Shown here: piece by piece, positions 17,331-27,967 of the stretch | How the letters are laid out: the number at the start of each line of letters is the position of its first letter | Numbering within the stretch: position 1 is the stretch's first letter | From: Mugil cephalus | Lineage: Eukaryota; Chordata; Actinopteri; Mugiliformes; Mugilidae | Direction: 5' to 3' | Assembly: GCF_022458985.1 (NCBI RefSeq) | Contig: NC_061782.1 | Location: forward strand, 17,788,172-17,852,171 | Length of the DNA: 64,000 nt | Position numbers and translations under genes: made by a program | The notes under the pieces: model-generated | What the model saw: the letters and a program-made list of their open reading frames with translations, nothing else | Told to the model about the DNA's origin: nothing | Databases searched by the model: none

Positions 17331-20153
17331 AAAGTGAGAATGTGGCTTTTTAAAAAAATGACCCTGCATTCAGAGACCTGTGTCGGATCTACTCTGAGGA
17401 TTAATCACTTAATCTAACATCACTGAGGTACCCTGCTAACAAGCTATGTGAAAACCTACTCCAACCGGAAAATTGCTGGCTGCCGTTACTGCACACTGTG
17501 ATTGCACGGAAGCAGAGTTGGAAGAAACTTGTGGAAAGCAACGACTCAAAACGAATCAAAATACCTCCTTGTTGAACAATACCAGCCCAAAGCTCATGGG
17601 TGTCCTTTAGCCGAGTGCCTACAACCTTAATAAGTGTTCTAACGTATTACAAAATGTAAATACACTCACTTAGATACACTACTGAAAAGAAAGGCATTGT
17701 AATTTAACAGTCCTGCATTAAACGCCTCCTTGTTATGTCCAATTCATGTTGAAACAGTGTAAGAGATGCAGTAAATTAACCGGAGGATCATTTTGGAGGA
17801 TGTTATTTGTGATGCTGTTAAACTGCATTGAATCGAACACAAAGGTCTTTTTGTTGTTAAGCCAAGTCCATTCACTAAAATGTGGTCATCAAAATAATAG
17901 AAACACATCTAACAACACAATACAATTCAACGGTGTTACAAACCACAGTCTGCAACACGCTACATCAACAGCTCTCTCCGTTTCATTTCAAACAAATCCT
18001 TAATACCTCAACCTTCACAGAGCTAAGATTCAGGGCAGGAATGTTGTATTAGATGCTTTTTCTTTCACTGAGTGAACAGGCAATGAAGATGAGCTGAGCA
18101 CAAGTCCTTTCTTGCTTATTGACAAATGAATCTTATTGGAGCCAGAAACGCATTGACTGGGAAAACCAAAGAAAAGACACAAACAAAAGTTCATCATGTT
18201 TACTAGAGGAATAAACTTAGCGTCTCATGCTCAGGAGAACCGCACTGATATTGTGGGGAAAGGAAAACGCTCTGGGATACATTTCAAGCTTTCTGCTTCG
18301 TATTAATAGCAGAATCTAATAGTGCTGCTTTGTCTCTCGGCCACAGCGCTTGTGTAAGATGTCAATGGGACTTTTCCTGATTGAATTAAGCTTCTAACAA
18401 TACGGCGTCATGCACATACAGAAATGCCCGCTCACAACGTGTAGGTGGATGTGCTCTGAATCTGCTCCAGATGCTACAAACGCCTGCGTGCACATCCTGG
18501 CAAAGTAAAGGTCAGGAATGAAACCTGCTTATGTGCAGTTTGCTTTCAGTGAAAGCAGACAACAGGCTCGGGCAGGTTTTGGCTTTGCCACAAGGGCAAG
18601 TCTTCAGCGAAAATAAAAGAATGAGTGCATTTGGGATTTCAATTTAGGTCAGCGGCAGCAGCAGCGGAGGTGAGGACGGGACGTTTTCCCCTATTCCTCA
18701 CATTCAGTTAAAAGAAACTAAAGCTACAAAAAATACTTAAAAAAAAGAAATCTATTTGAGTGACACAAGACAAGACGTGGTTTACCATTACAGCAAACGT
18801 TTCCAGAGTCTGTGGTGCCACTTAGTCCAAAATACAATAAATATGGCTCTTCCACTTTCCAGGATAAAAAGCCGAATCACTGTAATCATGGCAATGACAC
18901 AACGACAGCTGCAGCGTCTCTCCTGTAATAATGTTGTAGTGGGGCGATGTCGAGATTAAAGCTGCGCGTTCAGACAATATACGTCTGATCCACGTGTCAC
19001 GCCACACACGAGCCTGAGTGGCAGCGAGAGTTTTCGTCCGCGTACGTGATCGCACACGACACGTGAAAAACTATTTAACCTTCGACCTGCCAGACACTTG
19101 TTGAGACGCTTCATTTAAACAAGTTACAGAAAGCCACTTTAAACATTTCCCTCCGAGTTATAATAAAAACCTCTCTGAACTTTGTTCGGACGTGTCTATT
19201 AGGTCACAACATCTTGTTAAGTGTTTGAAAATAGGATATGTGACAGGAGTCGCATCACCGAGACGCACAGACCCTAAGAAACTCCCGCAATATGTGTCAA
19301 ATCCCATCATCTGGTGAAGGAATTTACTCCAGTATCGCTCTCCCTCAGCGTGCCTCGGCACTTCAACCATTCCCTACATTTCCTAGAAAACTTTCAGTGG
19401 TTGTTTTTTTAATGTTAACGCTGAAACCATTTGCAGATGAAAATACCGGAATAATTACAGATTTCCAGAGCAATAAATGAGCCCCTGCACGCTGAATATG
19501 TGTCATAGTTTACAATGCAACATTTATTTTTGTTTTGTTTTTTTAACGTTCATGCTCAGCTGCGTCAGTTTTGATTTTTCTTTTTGGGGGATCACTTAAG
19601 GTAAATGTCATCTCTTATTGTTCGAACTGAAAGTGAACACCGTTTTGCTTCCGATGTACGGAGCAGATTGGGATAAATTACATTTTTACAGACGAGGCAA
19701 TTCAAGGACACTTTAATAGTGAATTAAAACTGCGCAGGGATGACTGGGCTGCCAGTGGGTTCAATACATCAGTAAATAAGAATGCATAAAAAACTCATAA
19801 AATACAAACTTCCCAGGACCCCACAATACTCTACAGCAACCCCAAAAAAATACAGATCCCTCAGGGCGCAATAAACTCTCTATTATCACATTAAGCAGCT
19901 TGCATGTGTTACACTGTTGTAGTTACTGTCCTTTTGAACGTACGTAAAAGCTGTCCCTGCTAATAAGCATGGTATTTATGCAGAAATCCCCCGTCCATCC
20001 CAAGTGTCTGCTCCAGAATTTTCTCGGAGCGAGGCTATGGAGTCAGACAGTACAGTATGTGGACGGAAGAGGACTACTGCCACGTCTTCGCCCCTCCCCG
20101 TTGGAGAAAACTCATGCGAGGACTGCGCACTGTCCAATGGAGGCGGATTTTAC
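17331..20153. other. spacer/5' region upstream of p4ha1 coding exons
   Basis: No protein-coding exon is recognisable. It is probably the large first intron and promoter side of p4ha1. Between 18991 and 19065 three ACGTG cores sit close together (noted separately). The remainder is AT-rich sequence without recognised repeats. Confidence 0.4.
18991..19065. promoter_or_regulatory. cluster of three ACGTG / CACGTG sites (HIF or E-box type)
   Basis: CACGTG occurs at 18991-18996 and 19060-19065, and ACGTG at 19044-19048. RCGTG is the core bound by hypoxia-inducible factor and CACGTG also binds bHLH factors such as USF and MYC. P4HA1 is an established HIF-1 target in mammals, so the location about 2.9 kb upstream of the p4ha1 ATG is suggestive. 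Function is inferred. Confidence 0.35.
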
Positions 20154-20235
20154 CTGCAACAACCCTTCAATAAACCCTGCGAGCCGAGACACGGGCAGCA
20201 GAGAGAGTCGACCGTCGCGAAGGCTGCTGGTGTTG
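20154..20235 (-). other. p4ha1: candidate 5' noncoding exon of p4ha1
   Basis: On the minus strand the sequence TTGTTGCAG is followed by GTAAAATCC, a good splice donor at 20153, in a moderately CpG-rich patch. The p4ha1 ATG exon has an acceptor right before its start, so an upstream noncoding exon must exist. A second donor candidate (ATTAG followed by GTAAAC) lies at 20816. Which, if either, is used cannot be decided from sequence alone. Confidence 0.3.
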
Positions 20236-20559
20236 ACTGTTTACCACAAAGCATTGTGACTAGAGTGGGACTTATCTAAATATTAGATTTAAACCCCAAA
20301 TGCATGTAGCTCTAACGTTGTATGTTACTCCTGTGTGGTAAATGAAAGAAAATAAGTGAATTTCTAATTACAAACTAAACATACAGATGCTAAATTAGTT
20401 AATACGGTGCAAGTGAAGGCAGCACCATCCATCCACGCTGCGTTGCATTGCATATATTATAAAAGCTGTTTTTTTAGGGATACTCTACGGCTGGCTTCAT
20501 TCTATATTTACACTTTTGACCCAGACTAAATAAATGACGCCAATTTGACCAACTTTCCA

Positions 20560-20900
20560 CAACCGCAGCCCGGCCTATTAAGCTATTTGCAGCCACCGAG
20601 AACCGTCGCAAACGGTTAAAAGTTTTGTCCAAGTTGAGCTCTCTGTTAGCTCGGAGCTAGCTAAACGCAGGAGTAGTACTTTCTAATAACGGTCACTGGC
20701 GTAAACAGCAAGAAATAAGAAGCGACCAAAAGAGAGTGAGAAGCCGCGATAGCGACCTGAATTTGACCACGCGTGATTTTTCTTATCTGGTTGGAGTCGG
20801 GGAGGCTGTGTTTACCTAATCCCGAGCATCCTGCAGCAGGAATGTGTCCGTAGTGGTCCCCGTGAACCTCGGTGACGGTGAGAAGATGAATCCGGTGCTC
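20560..20900. promoter_or_regulatory. possible promoter region between p4ha1 and styxl1
   Basis: The stretch is more CpG-rich than its surroundings and holds a minus-strand donor-like site at 20816. It lies between the p4ha1 5' region and the styxl1 3' end, so if it is a promoter it most likely serves p4ha1. No TATA box is evident. Confidence 0.25.
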
Positions 20901-21618
20901 CGTCCTGGTCCTATCTGTTGGCCATCTGGTGGTTGGGGCTGGATTTATAAAAAAGAAAAGTCTGAAGGCTTACGTGCAGACTCTCACATGCATACAGACA
21001 GAAACTTTGGGGGCTGTCTTCCCTAAAAAAAAAAAAAAAAAATGCTTGGAGGGGTGGCGTCTACAGCTGCCCTGACCCGAACATGGATGAGTAGTTCTGG
21101 GGGAGTTTAATGCAGAAATTGACTTCAATCTGCCACGTGTTGAAAATGCACCGCTTTTTTTGTGTTTTCTTCTCTCTTTTTTTTAATCCAGGTTGTTCAT
21201 ACATTTTTTTTTTTTAATCCCATGTTTTAACTCATGTTTTAACTTAGACAAGGCAGGCCTATTATAGCCTCATCCTGTTCGATTCTGTGTAGATTTGCAA
21301 TGTTTGATTCGCCCCGGAGAAAACTATTTGACACCATCTCCCACACACATTCCAGAAAATTCCTTCCTTCCAACTAGAAAGTGTGACTGGAGGGAGGGAG
21401 TTCCTGCTGCTGCTGCTGCTGCTGCTGAGCACCAACAGGGTGGAGTTAAGTGTGTGTGAAGAAGTGCAGTGTGTCTTAGCTGGCATGACCTATAAACACT
21501 GCAAGATATGCCTGTGGTAAACACTGCAAACCTTCAATAACTCTGCCGTCTTTGATTCCATCGTGCAACAGGCTTGAAGAAGAGGAGACCTTTCTAGTGT
21601 AAAGTGAAATAAATACAC

Positions 21619-21624
21619 TTTATT
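21619..21624 (-). terminator. polyadenylation signal of the styxl1-like gene
   Basis: AATAAA on the minus strand, about 320 bases after the stop codon at 21944. It gives a short 3' UTR of about 340 bases. A (GCT)n run of about eight units lies beyond it at 21410-21430. Confidence 0.6.
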
Positions 21625-21943
21625 AACGTACAGTTTCTATCAGCTATCACCAAGCAGGGTGTCATAACAGGATTATATTGTACCATAATTAAACATCTGT
21701 ATGTTAATGAGGCATAGCAAGAAACACTGATGGCGAAGCAAGATTAATGTGTGTGCGTGGAGGGAGGGACGGGGGGTTCTTCTATCTAGTTCTTGAGAGT
21801 CTTCATTGCAAATCTTGTTAATTCATTCACAGCTCATTTTCTCGACTGTGAACTGCAGAACACTTTCTCTTAATGTGAAGTGTAGAAAATAATAATATTA
21901 AAAAAAAAAAAAACATCAAGTGTTTCTGTTTCTCCTCCAGCCA

Positions 21944-24083
21944 TCATCGGCGGATGTCGTCCAGGGAGGTGAGTCTGCTCCCGAACAGCTGCTCCTCGTA
22001 GGTGAGCAGCTGGCGCAGGAAGTTCACGTTGGGCGCCGTGCACGCCCTCCTCTCCTTCAGCCAGCGCAGGGCGTGGAGCAGCGACCAGCGGCGGTGCTCC
22101 ATGAGGAAGGCCAGCGTCAGCGCGGAGCTGCGGCTTCTGCCCATGCTGCAGTGGACCAGGACGCGGCCGGCGGGCTCGGCCTTCAGCGCCGCGCTGATGA
22201 ACCTGGACGCCAGCGGCAGGGCCTCCACCAGGTCCTGCTGGGCGTCGTCGCTGAGGCGCAGCCTCAGGTAGCGCAGCGTGCTGGGGAAAGCGTCCGGGGA
22301 GTTGGCGGTGGCGTTGACCACGTGCGTGATGTGGAGGTTCTTGATGATGCGGTAGTCGGAGGCCTGGGAGGCTGAGCCCTGGTAGAGAGCTCCCTCCAGG
22401 ATCTCAGAGGGGTAGATGGTGAGGGTGTGCCGCTCAGGTTCAAGCAGGACCATGCGTGGGGTGCAGAGGAAAGAGTAGAGGGAGTGGAAGGATGAGAAAC
22501 CTCCAAGCAGGATGACAGGGTCCATTCCCAAAGCACTGAGCTGGAAAAAGCAGCGCTGGAGGTCGGGGGAGTCTGCCCTGGCCTTTACACTGCCCACTGA
22601 AGTGTGCACAGAAAGACGAGGAGACAATCAAAGCAGTGGAACACACACCACAAAGAGAAATCAGTACAGCTGACTTCATTAAGCAGTTTGCTAGTGACTT
22701 GGTGCTGCTGACTTTTTGACACTAAGCAGATATAATATTCATCGTGTTCATTAGAGCGGTGGCACAAAATAAAACGGATACCGATGGGAATGCAATTAGT
22801 TTCATATGTATTAATTCACAAACAACAATACTGGACAAAATGAATGTCTGTTCTGATGATTAAAAGTTAACCACCAAATCTATTCCGAGTCGTCTCTCCA
22901 AGGGGGGGGCGTGAATATCTGAATAAAATTTCACGGAAATCGCCCTAAGACTGAGTAAAACCTTGAGACCGTGAATGGCTGTTGAAATTCTAACAAGCAT
23001 TGGGACATTTCCGCCTGCGCTGCCAACAACTAACCCAGCTGTGACTTATTTCTCAAATGGGCGTCCCTGTGGGTGCACGCGTGTGTCCGAGAGGCTGAGT
23101 GTGGGCTGCTGACCTGGGCTGCATCCCTCCTCCGCGTACAGCAGTATTATAGAATACTTCTGCAGCTCGATGCAGCTGATCAGACATCCCAGCTCAGGGT
23201 GGATCACCGTCACAGCGGCCCGCGCTGTCACCACGTGACTGTCCTTGTACCTAGAAACACACAAATATTCATAATATGATTCATTGCGATTGACTAGGAG
23301 TTCCCCGGTTACAGATTTTATTATCATAATTTTTTAAAGCTGTATTTGTCTGCTCAGACAGGTGTCAACAGGGCACCTTTTGAGGGACTATTTTCTTAAG
23401 TGGATTAACACATATTTGACCTCCTATCTTTAAAACATTTGTTGAGATAAATGTGTTGAACATCATTTGTTGTCTGCATCTGAAGAGCACCGGTTTATCC
23501 GTGCAGCACCCACCTCTCTGCGCTGCGGCAGTCCAGGATGAGCATGTAGTAGGGGTCGTACAAGGCGGGCTGGCCTTCCTCAGCGTTCAGCAGGTTGTAC
23601 ACCTGCTGCGGGGTGATATAGCCTCGCTCCACCCGGGCCGTTTCTGGAAGGGCAGGAACCAGAGCCTCCTCCGGCTCGCACACTGCTTGCAGGCAGAAGT
23701 AAATACTGAGAGTACGGCGCGTCCGCGTGCACAGAGGTGGGTGAGCGATAGTGTTAGAAGTAAAAAATGCACCACTTACCTTTGTTCGAGGCAGGTATGA
23801 TGGAGGAATGGTCACTATCTGTGCTATTGACCTCTCTGTCAGAGATGCTGCTCACGGTTTGGAACGTGTTGGCAGGCTCCCTGGAGGCCCGTCTACAGCT
23901 GTTATTCACTCTGACATGAGCAAAGAGGCACACACAGAGCTTTGCTAAACGTAGTAACAACGCAACAGTGCAAGAGACTAAACTGGAAGAGAAAAGATGC
24001 AGAAATATTTACCTGGACAGTACAATGCCCATCTCGTTTAAGTCATTTGGCAGATGCATCAGCTGTTCCCAGCAGCCCTTCAT
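21944..24083 (-). CDS. styxl1: STYXL1-like rhodanese/dual-specificity phosphatase protein with intact catalytic cysteine
   Basis: Coding exons (minus) are 24013-24083, 23780-23898, 23514-23682, 23114-23250 and 21944-22596, giving 382 residues (human STYXL1 313). The N-terminal half holds a rhodanese/CH2 domain (YITPQQVYNLL ... YYMLILDCRSAERYKDSHVV), the C-terminal half a dual-specificity phosphatase domain. The order of blocks (LYNIL/VYNLL, DPNYLCLLDVR/DPYYMLILDCR, YDESHV/YKDSHV) identifies STYXL1, known as MK-STYX. In mammals that protein is a pseudophosphatase with FSTQGISRS in place of HCxxGxxRS. Here the loop is HCSMGRSRS (residues 314-322, 22127-22153), a complete HCX5R signature, with a suitable general-acid aspartate at 282/283. 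It could therefore hydrolyse phosphotyrosine or phosphothreonine; this is inference. Mammalian MK-STYX acts in stress granule and neurite biology. The last exon is unusually GC-rich. Confidence 0.85.
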
Positions 24084-25547
24084 CAGAACAACATGCTACG
24101 CACGTAAAAAAAAAATTAAAAAAGTGTTGAAGAATCCTCTCTCAAAAAGCCAGACAAGATGTAATAAGGTATAAAAAAAAAAAAAAAAAAAAAAACAATT
24201 TGGTAAATAACCCACTAAGCATTTGTTGGTGCTGTGATTCTCGCTCAGCCCTGCTTCTGCCTTGCACTTAATTTAGCTGGTGGTCTTGGAAACGCAGTAA
24301 TGGTTAAGTGCCCTAAAGGGCCACACAGTAGCTGGCTGTGACAGGTGACGGAAGAGAGACCTAGAAAGTCCCACTTCACCCAAATTAACTTCTGAAACTT
24401 ATACTGTGTACCATCAGTTTTTCCAGGACAAGACTTTACGCTGCTCTGAAGGCCATGCAGAAATTAGGTCAGTGTATAGATTAGATAGAAGAGAGATGGA
24501 ATGAGGGAGGATACCATCACTATTTACTTAGAAATTAAACTGATTTTAATGCCTGTATTGATGGTTAACAAAGAGGAAAAAAAAGGGAAACTGTTTTGTT
24601 TTTTAAGCCATTTAAGCACTCAGACAGAGTAGACTAAAGGGATAATACAGCACAAAAAAACACAGAACAAGCTTATGTTAGCAGAGAATGATGTGAAGGG
24701 ATTGCACAAGACATATCCAACCAGCAGCTCTGAGAAACATAATAACAAAGCTATGAATAATGTTCAAATCCTAATTCCTGTGTGCACGGTGACCACAGTC
24801 AGAAGCATCCTGCAGCAGATTTAAACCACATCTTAGTTTCCCCATTGAAATGTTTAAGTTTCGGGTCTTACTGTGTGTATCTACGGGCCCCTCGGTTGCC
24901 ACTCTCGGCCATGTCATTGCCTCTCCTCCACCTTCTGTTCACTCTCCCTCAGCCTCAGCCTTTCCCATCCATCACACCCTCCCCCTCCTCTGAATCCACT
25001 GCCCCCTACAACTGTGCGGTTTACGGTTTTGCTTTCACCTCTTCAGTCTTCAGGCCGGCGAGGTTTCCATGTACCGTATATGGCCATATGTTAGCTAAAC
25101 AACAACTTAAACACTTAAAGCCAGTGCAGCTGTTCTAGTAGTGTATTACACTGCCCTTTATTTATGCCGTGACCCAGCCGACACGATGCGTACATATGTC
25201 CAACTTCTCTTGAAATAATTCGATCTAAATGTCCCCATTGTGTTTCATCTTGTAGTATCATAAGTGGTACGCAGTGGCACAGACTTATTCCTGAGAGCAG
25301 TAAGGTTACTAGCGGCGCAGATCACTGATTAGTGTGTGTAGAAATGCCCCACTTTATTATTCCAAGTGGTAAATTATAGTGTTATACCACCAAAAAAAAT
25401 AAATAAATAATAATAATAATAAAAAATAAGTATGGACACTTCAAGAAGGTGAGAGGGGAAATAAGTAACATTGACCACTGAGCTGGAAATTATTCGTTAG
25501 AAAATAAGAAATCAAAACACTGCGTGTTTAATCCAGCATCTCCAGAT
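24084..25547. other. gene-free spacer
   Basis: This is sequence upstream of styxl1, including its presumed promoter. A long poly-A run lies near 24173-24195 and an AAT/AAAT low-complexity tract near 25390-25430. No exon or transposon was recognised. Confidence 0.45.
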
Positions 25548-25972
25548 TGTCACGGTTCCGTGTCTATCTTTTATTTCGTGTGCATGTTTTGTGTTTCCTG
25601 TTTTATTTTGTCAAGTGTCTTGGTTTCCTGTCTGTAGTGAGCCTTTTTTTTCCCTTGATTACTCATTGATTTCTCCTGGTTTGATTGCCCTTATTAGCCT
25701 CACCTCTGTCTTGTCATCCCTAATCCCTCGTGTGCATATATAGCCCCGCTTTGCCTTTGTTCTCTTTCGCGTCATTGTTGTTACTTCCCTGTGTTGTTTC
25801 CCATGAATTCCTTCCTCGCCCTTGTTCCTGCGCTTTTTGTCCTGTTTTTTTTTTTTTTGGTTATTTTGGATTAACCTGCCCTCTGCAGAACTTTTTTGTT
25901 CTCGCTAGTTTTCATTAAAATTAAAATCTTTTGTCCTGCATTCGGGTCCTCACCGCTACACTCGTCCCGACA
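25548..25972 (+). mobile_element. solo LTR of an LTR retroelement (fossil)
   Basis: A 425-bp unit begins TGTCACGG and ends CCCGACA, so it has the TG...CA ends of LTRs. It is flanked by an exact 5-bp direct repeat, CAGAT, at 25543-25547 and 25973-25977, the expected target-site duplication. It contains a TATA-like ATATATAG near 25737 and an A-rich poly-adenylation-like stretch near 25913. No internal coding region is present. It resembles LTRs of Gypsy-type fish elements, but the family is not certain. The intact target duplication suggests moderate age. Confidence 0.65.
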
Positions 25973-25977
25973 CAGAT

Positions 25978-26885
25978 GAGCTCATATGATAAGAGAACAC
26001 GCAGTGTAGATCTGTTTTATGCTCCTTATCAACTGAAGGTCACATCGTTCACTCCTTTCAGCCATCTGCCTTGCTCCCAGACACAGGCCCTGAACAAATG
26101 ACATTAATATAGGAGGCCGAAGGGAGACCTACACAATATTAGGAAGGTGGTCATAATGATACGCCTGGTTAGTGAAAGCCTTGACCAGAAGGCCCCAGCC
26201 AGACGGGCTGCATTATGATGATGTCATCTCTTTAAAACATTATATAAGACTACGTGTATTATTTATCAGAAAGTTTTATTCAGTTACTGCCCACCTCTTG
26301 TTTAATTGTCTTATCAATTACCTCTTTGTTTTTCTTTCAACCTGTGTCCCGATAGTGAGAAATGAAGAACAGAGCATGTCTGCCACCTGTCGTGGCCGGA
26401 AGGGAAATTATTGCCAACACCCTCTGCACACTGTGAACAGACAGTGAAGTATGTGCACACTGCGTAACGCTCATATCTGTGTAAACACAACTATGTGTTT
26501 CGGAGTCAACTTAAATGACACCCATGGGAGAAAAAAAAAAAGCCCTCTGCAGCATGCTGTCTTGTTGCTACATGAGCGACAGACTCTGCAGGGTCCATCC
26601 TCTCAGTTTGAGGAGTCTGTTTGGTTAAACGGGCAGTCATGTGGGATCCATGTGGGGGGGGTGGGTGGGTGGGTCGGGAACGTAAAGCTGGGAAAGGACT
26701 GTCAGGAATGTCACAAACAGGTGTCGAAGCTTAAGAAAACAGAGAGTGATTTACTCTCCTTTTAGCAAAAAAAAAAAAAATAATAATGTAGATCAGCAAA
26801 TCCTGTTACCATTTGTAGATGGATAATAAAAAAGCAATTTCCTCTGATAACGCTGGAGGAGGAACGCACACATCAGGTGACATGG
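25978..26885. other. gene-free spacer with a G-rich tract
   Basis: No exon is recognised. A G-run array at 26654-26677 (at least four runs of three or more G separated by one base) could form a G-quadruplex. A short poly-A follows near 26766. Confidence 0.45.
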
Positions 26886-26886
26886 T

Positions 26887-27721
26887 GTGAGCAGAACCAC
26901 CTACAGCAAAAACGTGACAAAGACCAACTCCATCCATATCTGTATCTGGGGATTCGCAGTATCTGGGGGAAAGAACACTGACGCCCTGTACAGGAAGCGC
27001 CAGAGTCGCCTCTATTTTCTGAGGCGGCCGAGGTCTTTTAAACGTCTGCAGGACTGTGCCCAGAATGCTGTACGAGTCTGTGGTGGCCAGCGCCACCTCC
27101 TATGCTGCTGCGTGCTGGGGCGGCAGGATGAGGGTGGAGTGACGTTGTGGGAGTGAAGCCGGACCCTCTGACGGGGGCGTCAGACAGGAGAACGCTTCAC
27201 AGAGTGAATGTCATCCTGGGCAATGAGTTGAACCCACCCCATGACGTGCTGGTCAGACACAGGAGTTCTTTCTGCACCAGACTGATCACAACACGATGCA
27301 CCACAGAGCCACAGGAAGCCAATCCCGCCTGCCTCTGAGTGTGTATAAGCTATATTCATAACCATATTTATACTGATATTGTGCAATAAATCATCACTTT
27401 ATTTTCATATACTTCTACGTATTCCCTTATATGGAACTGGACTCTGGACTTATCATGTGCTATAATTTCTGTGCAACTGTGCAATAACCTGTATTCCATG
27501 TTATTATAAAGCAACAACTCAGAACACAGGTTCACTTATGCTTGTACATATTGTCATAAATATTTCTTGTATTTTTTTTTACATTGATTTGTGTTTTCTT
27601 GCTATAAATATTCTTATTGCCTACATTGCTCTATGTTCTTAACACTGGTACACTTTGAGCAGGAGCAGCTGCAACAAAAAGTCATTTTCCCCTGCGATCA
27701 ATAAAGCATTTCAGATTTTGA
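26887..27721 (+). mobile_element. LINE fragment (non-LTR retrotransposon, 3' end)
   Basis: The plus strand encodes remnants of the C-terminal part of a LINE reverse-transcriptase protein: NTDALYRKRQSRLYFLRR, then in shifted frames MLYESVVAS and ATSYAAACWGG. The tail CCCTGCGATCAATAAAGCAT followed by TTCAGATTTTGAT is typical of L2/Rex-type fish LINEs. It is 5'-truncated and broken by stops and frame changes, so inactive. It ends about 250 bases before the first exon of the membrane-protein gene. Confidence 0.75.
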
Positions 27722-27967
27722 TATGCTCCTCCGGTTATGGTGAATCAAGGTCACAGGACCAAATCAGGACCAAAGTCCAGGCTGAAAGAGAGACAAAACT
27801 CACAAGGGGAATGCCGTCCACACAGAGAGCAGGTGAGCAAAAAAGCAGAGTGGCCGGGGGCGGTTAACACGGTGGACTTTTAGCATTAGTCAAAATGTGT
27901 GAATGTTGGCCACAGACGGAACGAACGGCACTGACGGCCACCCGGAGGGAGTGACTGGAGCTTGAAG

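Noticed and set aside
19969-20279. Two overlapping plus-strand frames of 90-96 residues
   Set aside because: No family match; the region is better explained as p4ha1 5' region with a minus-strand splice donor.
21920-22375. 151-residue open frame on the plus strand
   Set aside because: It is antisense to the GC-rich last exon of the styxl1-like gene; long antisense frames are expected in GC-rich coding DNA.
24764-24785. GTTCAAATCC resembling a tRNA T-arm box
   Set aside because: No A box or cloverleaf at the right distance; no tRNA gene found anywhere in the window.
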